Origin: CAZIMM01 sp964540415
GTDB taxonomy: Bacteria > Bacillota > Clostridia > Oscillospirales > Acutalibacteraceae
Assembly (NCBI GenBank): GCA_964540415.1
Contig: CAZIMM010000059.1
Coordinates: 1-13,217 of the forward strand
Direction: 5' to 3'
Length of the DNA stretch: 13,217 nucleotides
The position numbers were made by a program, and so were the translations under genes. The first letter of the stretch is position 1. Every line of letters starts with the position of its first letter. Below are positions 7,190 to 13,217 of this stretch, one piece after another. The notes beneath the pieces are model-generated. The model made no database searches. It saw only the letters and a program-made list of their open reading frames with translations, and was not told the origin of the DNA.

Positions 7190-8087
7190 CGACTTTTTCG
7201 GGGCGGCGGTTTTGGATAACTGCCGCCTTTGTCCGAGAAATTGCTCCGCAAGGAGAACCGCCGACCCGCCCGGCAGCGGTTATTGCCGTATGCCGTATTA
7301 TCCGGCGGTCTGCCGTGCGGAAAAGCACATGTGGGAGGAACCGTGCATAAGCGGGGACAGAGGCTCGGGTGCCGTATTTTTTTGCGGCTGCTCTCTGGGG
7401 TGCGAATATTGCCAGAACGCGGAAATCAGCCGCGCCTACAAGGGCAAGATGGTTGACGCCCGTGGCTTATGCGAAATTTTCGAGGCTCTCGAGCAGGACG
7501 GCGCACACAACATCAACCTTGTGTCGCCGACAGTGTTTTCACACGTTATCGCCGAGGCTCTCCGACTCAAAAAACCGAGTGTGCCCGTGATTTACAACAC
7601 GTCGGGCTATGAAAACGTCGGCTTGCTGCGCTCGCTTGAGGGGCTTGTCGATGTGTATCTGCCGGACTGTAAATATGCCTTGCCGCAAACTGCGGAGGCA
7701 TATTCATCTGCTCCCGATTATCCGCTTCGTGTCAGAGAGGCGCTTGCCGAAATGTACCGTCAGGTCGGAGCGCCCGTTCTCGACGGTGACGGCATAATCA
7801 AAACCGGTCTGATTGTTCGCCATCTGATTTTGCCCGGAAACACCGAAAACTCGTTTGCCGTGCTTGATTTGCTTGCGGATATTTTGCCGCGCAGCGTGTT
7901 CATCAGCCTCATGGGGCAGTATTTCCCGACCGGAAACGAGACTCACGCGGAGCTTTCAAGGCGGGTGACCGAAAGCGAATACAACGCCGTGTTTGACCGC
8001 ATGCTGGAGCTGGGCTTTGAAAACGGCTATGCACAGGAGCTGACAAGTGCACAGGAATGCTATGTGCCCGAATGGAATCTGATTTAG
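7182..8087 (+). CDS. Radical SAM protein, PflX-like (COG1313 type)
   Basis: A 301-residue radical S-adenosylmethionine enzyme. The cluster-binding motif is C70-x3-C74-x2-C77 in FFCGCSLGCEYCQN. Upstream lies a second cysteine set (C14-x2-C17-x3-C21 in CRLCPRNCSARR, then C35 and C44), the arrangement I associate with the uncharacterised PflX group related to pyruvate formate-lyase activating enzymes. Later motifs are NINLVSPTVF, YNTSGYE, VDVYLPDCKY and RHLILPGNTENS. The target is unknown; no pyruvate formate-lyase or other glycyl radical enzyme is in the window. It starts inside the end of the nucleosidase gene with a shared ATGAATAA and no strong ribosome site of its own. The nucleosidase may remove its 5'-deoxyadenosine by-product (inference). 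Confidence 0.87.
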   Translation: MNNDFFGAAVLDNCRLCPRNCSARRTADPPGSGYCRMPYYPAVCRAEKHMWEEPCISGDRGSGAVFFCGCSLGCEYCQNAEISRAYKGKMVDARGLCEIFEALEQDGAHNINLVSPTVFSHVIAEALRLKKPSVPVIYNTSGYENVGLLRSLEGLVDVYLPDCKYALPQTAEAYSSAPDYPLRVREALAEMYRQVGAPVLDGDGIIKTGLIVRHLILPGNTENSFAVLDLLADILPRSVFISLMGQYFPTGNETHAELSRRVTESEYNAVFDRMLELGFENGYAQELTSAQECYVPEWNLI

Positions 8088-8112
8088 GACGTAAAATCGA
8101 AAGGATGTCTAA

Positions 8113-10230
8113 ATGAAAAAAGGTCTGCTTTCTAAGCTCTTCCGCACGGCAGCGCTTTCTGCGCTTGCACTGTGTGTGCTTGCCGTGTGTCTTCCCGCCG
8201 GTGCGGTTTTACCGCCGGAGGACACAGCTGTATACAGTGTCGAGGGGAGGGCAAATCCCGAAACCGGTTACCTCGACGAATTCCTTGTTGACGAAAACGG
8301 CAACAGAGTGACGCTCAAGGAGGAACAGCTTTCTGTTGATGCTTCACACAGCGGCGGTGCTTCACCGGACTCTTCGCTTCCTTCGTCATATGATTCACGG
8401 GATTATGATATTGTCACACCTGTTAAAGACCAGGGAGAAAGCTCAAGCTGTTGGGCATTCAATACAATTGCCGCGGCGGAAATTTCATCCGTAAAGCAGG
8501 GCTTTGCGACCCTTTCATCGGCGGATTATTCGGAATCACATCTTGCGTGGTTCACAAACCGCTCTCTCTCCTCAAACCCCTCGGACTCAACAAGCGGCGA
8601 CGGAGTTGAGGTGAAAACCGTCAGCTCGTACAAAACCGGCAACAACGTGCGTTGCGCGAGTGCCACGCTCGCACGCGGCAGCGGACTCGAAACGGAAACG
8701 CACTATCCGTTCTACAATGTACAAAGCAAATTTCCCCTGATGAGCAACTACACCGAGGGCAGCCGTTATTCATCAGCAATGCGGCTTTACAGCTCAAACC
8801 GGTACTATGATATTGACGAAATCAAGCAGGCCGTTATGGATTACGGCTCGGTCACCTGTGCGTTTGATTCAAGCTCCGGCAGCTTTAACACAACTTATCA
8901 TTCATATTACCAGAGCAGTTCAAAAGCCGTTGACCACGGCGTGCTGATTGTCGGATGGGATGATAACTTTTCAAGCAGTTGGTTTGACAGGCGTCCGCCG
9001 CAGAACGGTGCGTTCCTGTGCAAGAACAGCTGGGGAACAAGCACTCAGAAGAACGACAAGGGCTATTTCTGGCTGTCCTACAGTGACCCGAGCGTCACAC
9101 AGTTTTTCAGCATTGAAACAGCACCTCTTGAGCTTTTTGACACAATTTATCAATATGACGGCTATGCCTGGGCGTCTCTGCTAAACACAAAGGAACGCAG
9201 CGCACTGCAGGCAAACATCTTCACCGCTGCCGATTCCGACGAACTTGCTTTCGTCTCGTTCTGGAGCTACAACAAAGTTGTTGATTACACAATAAAAATA
9301 TACACCGACATATCCGGCAGCACAAACCCGAAAAACGGCACACCTGTCTCGGCGGCAACAACCTCCGGCAGAATGACCGTCGAGGGATATCACACCGTGC
9401 CTCTTGCGCAGGCTGTGGAGCTTGAAACGGGAGAAAAGTTTTCGGTTGTTATTGAATTCTCTCTGCCGGACGGAGCTGATGACTATCTGTATCTTCCGTT
9501 TGAGGGCAACAGCATTGAAAGCAGTAACCCGGATAAGACCATCCACTATTCATCCAAAACGGGGCAGAGCTTTTATCGCCTCGGCAGTTCCTCGGACTGG
9601 AAGGACTCAAGCTCCGTTGGCTACAACAATGTCTGCATCAAGGCTCTGACACGTGAATCCTTCAAGAGCAAAACCCTTGACAGACTGATCCTCGAAAACG
9701 AGCCGAACAACACCTCGGTTTATGTGGGCGGTGAGCTCAACCTCGGCGGACTTGTTGTCAGGGCACTTTTCACCGACGGCTCGCTTTACCCTCTCCAGCT
9801 GAGTTCGCTGAATATTGCCTATGATTTTTCAACAACGGGCACAAAAACGGTCACGGTCAGCTTAACTCATAACGGTGTCACGAAGAATGTGGCCTTCAAT
9901 GTGAATGTCAGAGAGCGGATTTATGCGACCGGCGTCAAATTCTCGCAGGACAGCATAAGACAAAAATATTCGCGCGGCGGCACGATAAGCCTGGGCTATA
10001 CCGTTTATCCGACCAATGCGGACAACAAGAATTGCACTCTGACTGTCAACGGCAGCGGTGTCGTCTCTCCGGACGGCGATGCGCGCCTTGCCGTTAAAGG
10101 CAGGGGCGCGGCAACCGTCACGGTGCGCACCGATGACGGAGGCTTTGAGGACAGCTGCAAGGTTGAGATTTATTTTGAATTTTATCAATATATCATCTAC
10201 TATTTGCTGTTCGGCTGGATTTGGTATTAA
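8113..10230 (+). CDS. Secreted papain-family (C1) cysteine peptidase with lectin-like and Ig-like modules
   Basis: A 705-residue exported protein. A signal peptide (1-31: basic MKK start, Leu/Ala core, AGA site) is followed by a short pro-region. The C1 peptidase spans about 89-335. It has the oxyanion glutamine Q107 and catalytic C113 in KDQGESSSCWAF, H275 in VDHGVLIVGWDD, and N305 in CKNSWG, so the catalytic set is complete. Residues about 338-515 look like the lectin-like domain often found after such peptidases. About 518-600 is a bacterial Ig-like domain of the Big_3 kind, and about 603-686 is a Big_2-like domain. The last 19 residues (687-705, ending LLFGWIWY) are strongly hydrophobic and aromatic. 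The ribosome site is AAAGGATG. It lies 25 bases after the radical SAM gene but shows no functional link to it. It probably acts at the cell surface; natural substrates are unknown. Confidence 0.9.
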   Translation: MKKGLLSKLFRTAALSALALCVLAVCLPAGAVLPPEDTAVYSVEGRANPETGYLDEFLVDENGNRVTLKEEQLSVDASHSGGASPDSSLPSSYDSRDYDIVTPVKDQGESSSCWAFNTIAAAEISSVKQGFATLSSADYSESHLAWFTNRSLSSNPSDSTSGDGVEVKTVSSYKTGNNVRCASATLARGSGLETETHYPFYNVQSKFPLMSNYTEGSRYSSAMRLYSSNRYYDIDEIKQAVMDYGSVTCAFDSSSGSFNTTYHSYYQSSSKAVDHGVLIVGWDDNFSSSWFDRRPPQNGAFLCKNSWGTSTQKNDKGYFWLSYSDPSVTQFFSIETAPLELFDTIYQYDGYAWASLLNTKERSALQANIFTAADSDELAFVSFWSYNKVVDYTIKIYTDISGSTNPKNGTPVSAATTSGRMTVEGYHTVPLAQAVELETGEKFSVVIEFSLPDGADDYLYLPFEGNSIESSNPDKTIHYSSKTGQSFYRLGSSSDWKDSSSVGYNNVCIKALTRESFKSKTLDRLILENEPNNTSVYVGGELNLGGLVVRALFTDGSLYPLQLSSLNIAYDFSTTGTKTVTVSLTHNGVTKNVAFNVNVRERIYATGVKFSQDSIRQKYSRGGTISLGYTVYPTNADNKNCTLTVNGSGVVSPDGDARLAVKGRGAATVTVRTDDGGFEDSCKVEIYFEFYQYIIYYLLFGWIWY

Positions 10231-10349
10231 AACTGTTGTGATTTTTCACAAAAAGAAGCATGATTTTTTGTCTGCTTTTCCCAGTGGAATTATTTTGCAA
10301 CACCTGCTATAATAGTAATGTATAATTGCTTGAAAGGATAGGGATTGCC
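10231..10349 (+). promoter_or_regulatory. Dockerin gene promoter region (extended -10 at 10308-10313)
   Basis: TATAAT at 10308-10313 is preceded by TG at 10305-10306, an extended -10. The -35 (TGGAAT, 10285-10290, 17-bp spacing) is weak. A second TATAAT lies at 10321-10326 without a good -35. A small hairpin (TTGTGA 10236-10241 with TCACAA 10246-10251) follows the peptidase stop, but its T-run lies too far downstream for a standard terminator. Confidence 0.6.
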
Positions 10350-10691
10350 GTGAAATTGGGTAATCGTATTGTTTGCATGGTTGTGGCACTCACCATGCTT
10401 GTTGCCACCGGCCTTGTCGCCGCTTTCGCACAGGAGGTTGTTCTTGACGACCTTCAGACAGCCATCGGAGACATCAACGGGGACACTTTGGTCAATTCCG
10501 CCGATGCCCAGCTTGCACTGAGAGCTGTGACCGGAAAGCTTACTCTCAACCAGATACAAATCAATTCCGCCGATGTGGACCGCAACGGCAGAGTCGATTC
10601 CGTTGATGCTTTGCGCATTCTGCTTTTCTCCGTCGGTAAGCTCGAAAGTCTCGTTCCGTCAAGCAGCATTGAAGAGGGAGACACGTTCTGA
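10350..10691 (+). CDS. Stand-alone secreted type I dockerin protein
   Basis: This small protein (113 residues from the GTG at 10350) consists of a signal peptide (about 1-27, ending AFA) and one type I dockerin. Dockerins bind cohesins to assemble cellulosomes or other extracellular complexes. Both calcium-binding F-hand loops are complete. Loop one is D41, N43, D45, N49, D52 in GDINGDTLVNSAD. Loop two is D75, D77, N79, D83, D86 in ADVDRNGRVDSVD. Each is followed by a helix (AQLALRAVTGKL and ALRILLFSVGKL). No enzyme or binding module is attached, and only about 12 residues follow the dockerin. AAAGGATAGGG precedes the GTG. In-frame TTG codons upstream (10326) lie before that ribosome site and were not used. 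It has its own promoter and is not clearly part of the peptidase operon. Confidence 0.85.
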   Translation: MKLGNRIVCMVVALTMLVATGLVAAFAQEVVLDDLQTAIGDINGDTLVNSADAQLALRAVTGKLTLNQIQINSADVDRNGRVDSVDALRILLFSVGKLESLVPSSSIEEGDTF

Positions 10692-10980
10692 GCACCCGCC
10701 GAAGCATTTGTTGTTTGATTATTTCTGACGATAAAAGCTCTGCCCTCGTAAATAAACACTGCATGTTGTGCCGCGGGGTCGGGTAATCGCTATTTTAAAA
10801 AAATAATTGTTGCTTTGCACACAAAAAAATTGAAAAAGCTCTTGACCTTAACCTTCCGATGTGGTATGATACTCGTACCTCTGTAGGAGGGTTATTTTTT
10901 TGTACCCTTCTTTTGAGAGGGAGGCTGTCGGCCCGGCTCGTTCGGAGCGTTGGGCCGTAAAAAAAGATGGAGGTGTCTAT
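10692..10980 (+). promoter_or_regulatory. rpmG promoter and structured leader
   Basis: Bases 10692-10790 show no gene, tRNA or clear terminator. Bases 10791-10840 are rich in A/T tracts like an UP element. The promoter is TTGACC (10842-10847), 17 bp, then TATGAT (10865-10870) with a TG at 10862-10863. Transcription should start near 10877, giving a leader of about 100 nt. The leader can form GGAGGGT/ACCCTTC (10886-10892 with 10904-10910) and a strong hairpin of six plus four base pairs (10929-10957) just before the GGAGG ribosome site (10969-10973). An alternative short stem CCTC/GAGG (10878-10890) is followed by seven T and competes with the first hairpin. Confidence 0.75.
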
Positions 10981-11142
10981 ATGGCCGGAGATGCAAGAGT
11001 TAAGGTTACTCTGTCATGCACAGAATGCAAACAGCGCAACTACAACACAATGAAAAACAAGAAGAACTCACCCGACAGGCTGGAGATGAAGAAGCATTGC
11101 AGATTTTGCAATAAGCATACTCTCCACAAGGAAAGCAAATAA
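10981..11142 (+). CDS. rpmG: 50S ribosomal protein L33
   Basis: Component of the large ribosomal subunit. The 53 residues are the full usual length and begin MAGDARVKVTLSCTECKQRNY. Four cysteines (C13, C16, C40, C43) form two CxxC pairs, so this is the zinc-binding (C+) form of L33, which in Firmicutes may coexist with a zinc-independent copy elsewhere. The ATG follows ATGGAGGTGTCTAT. It leads the usual clostridial order rpmG-secE-nusG and is 14 bases from secE. Confidence 0.96.
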   Translation: MAGDARVKVTLSCTECKQRNYNTMKNKKNSPDRLEMKKHCRFCNKHTLHKESK

Positions 11143-11156
11143 CGGGAGGTAAACCG

Positions 11157-11573
11157 ATGGCAAAGGATAAAAATTCCGAGGCTGCAAAAAAGGTTGCCGG
11201 CGCTGAAAAAGCTGCCAACAAAAAGCAGAAGAGCGACAAACCGAATATCTTTGCGCGTATCGGCAAGGCTATCGCTCGCTATTTCAAGGACCTGAGGGGC
11301 GAGACCAAAAAGATTATATGGCCGAATTTGAGGACGGTTGTGAAGAGCACCGGTGTTGTCATCGTTGTTGTTCTCATCATCGGTGTCGGCATTTGGATTG
11401 TCGATGCCGCTCTCTCAAGAGGCCTGAGCGCGGTTATGGATATCGGTAACACCGAGGAAGTTACAACGCTTGTCCAATCAACAACGGCAGCCGCCACAAC
11501 ACAGGCGACAACAACTGCCGCACAGACGGCAACCACCGCCGCACCGACAACTGCCGAGACTGCTTCCGACTAA
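11157..11573 (+). CDS. secE: Preprotein translocase subunit SecE with unusual Thr/Ala-rich tail
   Basis: SecE is the clamp subunit of the SecYEG channel. The 138-residue protein has a basic Ala/Lys-rich N-terminus (1-30) and the conserved amphipathic helix and hinge (RYFKDLRGETKKIIWPNLRTVV, about 41-62). A single membrane span follows (66-87), then a long extracytoplasmic tail. Residues 103-138 contain 15 Thr and 11 Ala of 36 and no hydrophobic core. Firmicute SecE proteins are usually about 60-75 residues and end soon after the span, so the tail is an addition. GGGAGGTAAACCG sets the start. After the stop, CGGCG/CGCCG (11575-11588) can form a hairpin with no T-run, so it should not terminate transcription before nusG. 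Confidence 0.95.
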   Translation: MAKDKNSEAAKKVAGAEKAANKKQKSDKPNIFARIGKAIARYFKDLRGETKKIIWPNLRTVVKSTGVVIVVVLIIGVGIWIVDAALSRGLSAVMDIGNTEEVTTLVQSTTAAATTQATTTAAQTATTAAPTTAETASD

Positions 11574-11624
11574 ACGGCGGCTTCGCCGGACGTACATTTC
11601 AGTATGGAGTATGGAGGTTGACCC

Positions 11625-12182
11625 ATGGCAGACAGTGCAAAATGGTATGTCATTCACACGTATTCGGGCTATGAAAACAAGGTTGCCGCGAATATTCAGA
11701 AGATTGTCGAGAACCGCAGCATGCACGACCAGATTCTCGAAGTCAAAATTCCGACGGAAACCGTCACCGAGATTAAGGACGATAAAACCCGTGAGGTTGA
11801 GCGCAAGCTTTTCCCGGGCTATGTTATGGTCAAGCTCGCCGTCACTTATGACGACGATGACCAGCCTTCAATGGGTGACGATACCTGGTATGTTATCCGC
11901 AACACACGCGGCGTAACAGGTTTTGTCGGTCCTGAAAGCAAACCCGTTCCGCTGACGGACGACGAGGTCTACCGTCTGGGTGTTGAGAAGAAGGTTGTCG
12001 AGGTCGGATACGAGGTCGGCGACACAGTCGACATCAACGACGGCATCTTTGACGGCTTTTCCGGTGTTGTTCAGGATATTGACTTTGATGAGGGCATCGT
12101 GAAGGTCACTGTTTCGGCTTTCTTCGGCAGGGAAACCTTGGTTGAGCTTGAGCTTGATCAGGTTGAGCCTGCGGTAAAATAA
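11625..12182 (+). CDS. nusG: Transcription termination/antitermination factor NusG
   Basis: NusG binds the clamp helices of RNA polymerase and controls pausing and Rho or ribosome coupling. The 185 residues hold the NGN domain (WYVIHTYSGYENKVAANI near the N-terminus, KLFPGYVMVKL, and WYVIRNTRGVTGFVG). The C-terminal KOW domain follows (GDTVDINDGIFDGFSGVVQDID through GRETLVELELDQVE). Length and motif order are ordinary apart from an acidic stretch (YDDDDQPSMGDD) in the NGN domain. The ATG at 11625 follows TATGGAGGTTGACCC. The gene lies 51 bases after secE and before an L11/L1 leader. Confidence 0.97.
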   Translation: MADSAKWYVIHTYSGYENKVAANIQKIVENRSMHDQILEVKIPTETVTEIKDDKTREVERKLFPGYVMVKLAVTYDDDDQPSMGDDTWYVIRNTRGVTGFVGPESKPVPLTDDEVYRLGVEKKVVEVGYEVGDTVDINDGIFDGFSGVVQDIDFDEGIVKVTVSAFFGRETLVELELDQVEPAVK

Positions 12183-12188
12183 GGTAAT

Positions 12189-12207
12189 AACGGGCGTTCC
12201 CGTTTTT
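12189..12207 (+). terminator. Possible weak intrinsic terminator after nusG
   Basis: AACGGG (12189-12194), a four-base loop, CCCGTT (12199-12204), then T residues to 12207. The stem is only six base pairs and the T-run short, so read-through into rplK is likely. A second perfect hairpin, GAAGCC/GGCTTC (12211-12226), has no T-run. Confidence 0.45.
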
Positions 12208-12227
12208 CACGAAGCCTCACGGCTTCA

Positions 12228-12270
12228 ATGTGGGAGGGGCAAAATCTTTATCAGCCCCGAGCAACCACGT
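12228..12270 (+). promoter_or_regulatory. L1-binding leader motif before rplK
   Basis: ATGTGG (12228-12233) pairs with CCACGT (12265-12270, one G-U), and GGGGC (12236-12240) pairs with GCCCC (12254-12258). The asymmetric internal loop has GA on the 5' side and GAGCAA on the 3' side. The GTGGGAGG...GA..AACCAC layout resembles the L1 stalk of 23S rRNA (GTGGGAGG ... GAAATACCAC), so L1 probably binds here to repress its own operon. Confidence 0.7.
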
Positions 12271-12288
12271 ATTTTGGAGGTGCAAAAA

Positions 12289-12714
12289 ATGGCTCAGAAG
12301 GTTGTCGGTTTTGTAAAACTGCAAATCCCCGCCGGAAAGGCAACACCGGCGCCCCCCGTTGGTCCCGCGTTAGGTCAGCATGGTCTTAACATCATGGCCT
12401 TCACAAAGGAATTCAACGAGAGGACAAAGAACGACATCGGGCTTATCATCCCGGTTGTCATCACCGTTTATGCGGACCATACTTTCAGCTTCGTCACAAA
12501 GACTCCGCCCGCCGCTGTTCTCATCAAGAAGGAATGCGGCATTGAAAGCGGTTCCGGCGTGCCGAACAAGACTAAGGTCGCAAAGATTACCGGTGAGCAA
12601 ATCAAAAAGATCGCTGAACAGAAAATGCCCGATCTCAACGCGGCAAGTCTTGAAACGGCTATGAGCATGATAGCCGGCACGGCTCGCAGCATGGGCATTA
12701 CTGTTGTTGATTGA
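12289..12714 (+). CDS. rplK: 50S ribosomal protein L11
   Basis: L11 forms the GTPase-associated centre with 23S rRNA. The 141 residues match the usual length. The proline-rich N-terminal domain has VKLQIPAGKATPAPPVGPALGQHGLNIMAF. The C-terminal RNA-binding domain runs from about residue 72 to the end (KTPPAAVLIKKECGIESGSG, then NAASLETAMSMIAGTARSMGI). The start is ATG 12289 after TTTTGGAGGTGCAAAAA; a TTG five codons upstream would overlap the ribosome site. It is followed by rplA after 56 bases. Confidence 0.97.
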   Translation: MAQKVVGFVKLQIPAGKATPAPPVGPALGQHGLNIMAFTKEFNERTKNDIGLIIPVVITVYADHTFSFVTKTPPAAVLIKKECGIESGSGVPNKTKVAKITGEQIKKIAEQKMPDLNAASLETAMSMIAGTARSMGITVVD

Positions 12715-12720
12715 TGCTCC

Positions 12721-12753
12721 CGGGTGGGAGGAAAAATCCGATTTAACCACTCG
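12721..12753 (+). promoter_or_regulatory. Second L1-binding-like motif before rplA
   Basis: CGGGTGG (12721-12727) pairs with CCACTCG (12747-12753, one G-U), and GGA (12730-12732) pairs with TCC (12737-12739). The 5' internal loop is GA and the 3' side is GATTTAA. The core GTGGGAGG and the terminal AACCAC match the motif before rplK. It ends five bases before the rplA ribosome site GGAGG (12758-12762), well placed to block initiation. Confidence 0.7.
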
Positions 12754-12770
12754 ATTTGGAGGAAAACACA

Positions 12771-13217
12771 ATGAAACACGGAAAAAAATATCAGGAAAGT
12801 TCAAAGCTTTTTGAAAGAAGCAATCTCTACGACACCGCCGAGGCCCTCGAGACCGCAGTCAAAACAGCAACTGCGAAGTTTGATGAGACCGTCGAGGTGC
12901 ACATCCGCCTGGGTGTTGACTCCCGTCATGCCGACCAGCAGGTCAGAGGCGCGGTTGTCCTTCCCCACGGCACAGGCAAAAAGGTTCGCGTAGCCGTTTT
13001 TGCAAAGGGCGACGATGCCAAGGCCGCTGAAGAAGCAGGCGCGGAAATCGTCGGTGCGGAAGATCTCGTCGCAAGAATTCAGGGCGAAGGCTTCATGGAT
13101 TTCGACGTTGCAATCGCCGCTCCCAACATGATGGGACTTGTCGGCCGTCTCGGTAAGGTTCTCGGCCCCAGAGGCCTGATGCCCAGCCCGAAGGCAGGCA
13201 CAGTCACTCCCGACGTC
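12771..13217 (+). CDS. rplA: 50S ribosomal protein L1 (cut by window edge)
   Basis: L1 binds the mobile L1 stalk of 23S rRNA, helps release deacylated tRNA from the E site, and often represses its own mRNA. The first 149 of about 230 codons are present and the frame is open to the last base. Typical motifs are MKHGKKYQES, the domain I sequence FDETVEVHIRLGVDSRHADQQVRGAVVLPHGTGK, VAVFAKGD, and MGLVGRLGKVLGPRGLMPSPKAGTVT near the edge. TTTGGAGGAAAACACA precedes the ATG. Confidence 0.96.
   Translation, partial: MKHGKKYQESSKLFERSNLYDTAEALETAVKTATAKFDETVEVHIRLGVDSRHADQQVRGAVVLPHGTGKKVRVAVFAKGDDAKAAEEAGAEIVGAEDLVARIQGEGFMDFDVAIAAPNMMGLVGRLGKVLGPRGLMPSPKAGTVTPDV

Noticed and set aside
10236..10251. 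Hairpin after the peptidase gene as an intrinsic terminator.
   Set aside because: The stem is six AT-rich base pairs and an A-run, not a T-run, follows directly.
10900..10980. In-frame TTG-initiated extension of L33 by 27 codons, preceded by GGAGGG.
   Set aside because: L33 has a fixed length of about 50 residues, the extension looks nothing like it, and a strong ribosome site directly precedes the ATG at 10981. The bases fold as a leader hairpin instead.

Overview
The window looks like a chromosomal segment of an anaerobic, Gram-positive member of the Clostridia, most likely the Oscillospiraceae/Ruminococcaceae. The evidence is a type I dockerin, a CotH kinase-family operon, Ig-like/papain-type surface proteins and the Firmicutes-style rpmG-secE-nusG-rplK-rplA order. 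All protein assignments rest on motif recognition by eye; no database search was run.

Layout: (1) 1-465, minus strand, the first 155 codons of IMP dehydrogenase (guaB) with a clear extended -10 promoter at 514-543. (2) 466-785, a divergent intergenic region with overlapping dyads. (3) 786-4259, a tight three-gene plus-strand operon: a VTC-type polyphosphate polymerase domain protein, a DUF4956 membrane protein, and a large membrane-anchored CotH kinase-family protein with a 33-bp tandem repeat. (4) 4291-8087, a strong promoter overlapped by a perfect dyad. It is followed by a sigma factor-like protein fused through one membrane span to an extracytoplasmic WG-repeat/SH3 region, then an MTA/SAH-nucleosidase-like enzyme that overlaps a PflX-like radical SAM gene. 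(5) 8113-10691, a secreted papain-family (C1) peptidase with lectin-like and Ig-like modules and an odd hydrophobic, aromatic C-terminus, then a stand-alone secreted dockerin with its own promoter. (6) 10842-13217, the transcription/translation cluster rpmG, secE, nusG, rplK and rplA (the last cut by the window edge).

How the genes may work together: the VTC, DUF4956 and CotH proteins look like one machine (cytoplasmic polyphosphate-type catalysis, membrane component, extracytoplasmic kinase). This is the best candidate for a poorly described system. The adjacent sigma-TM-WG/SH3 protein would be a one-polypeptide transmembrane transcription switch. The nucleosidase could clear 5'-deoxyadenosine made by the radical SAM enzyme. 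In the ribosomal cluster, two near-identical RNA folds, one before rplK and one before rplA, resemble the L1-binding site of 23S rRNA and suggest L1 autoregulation at both genes.
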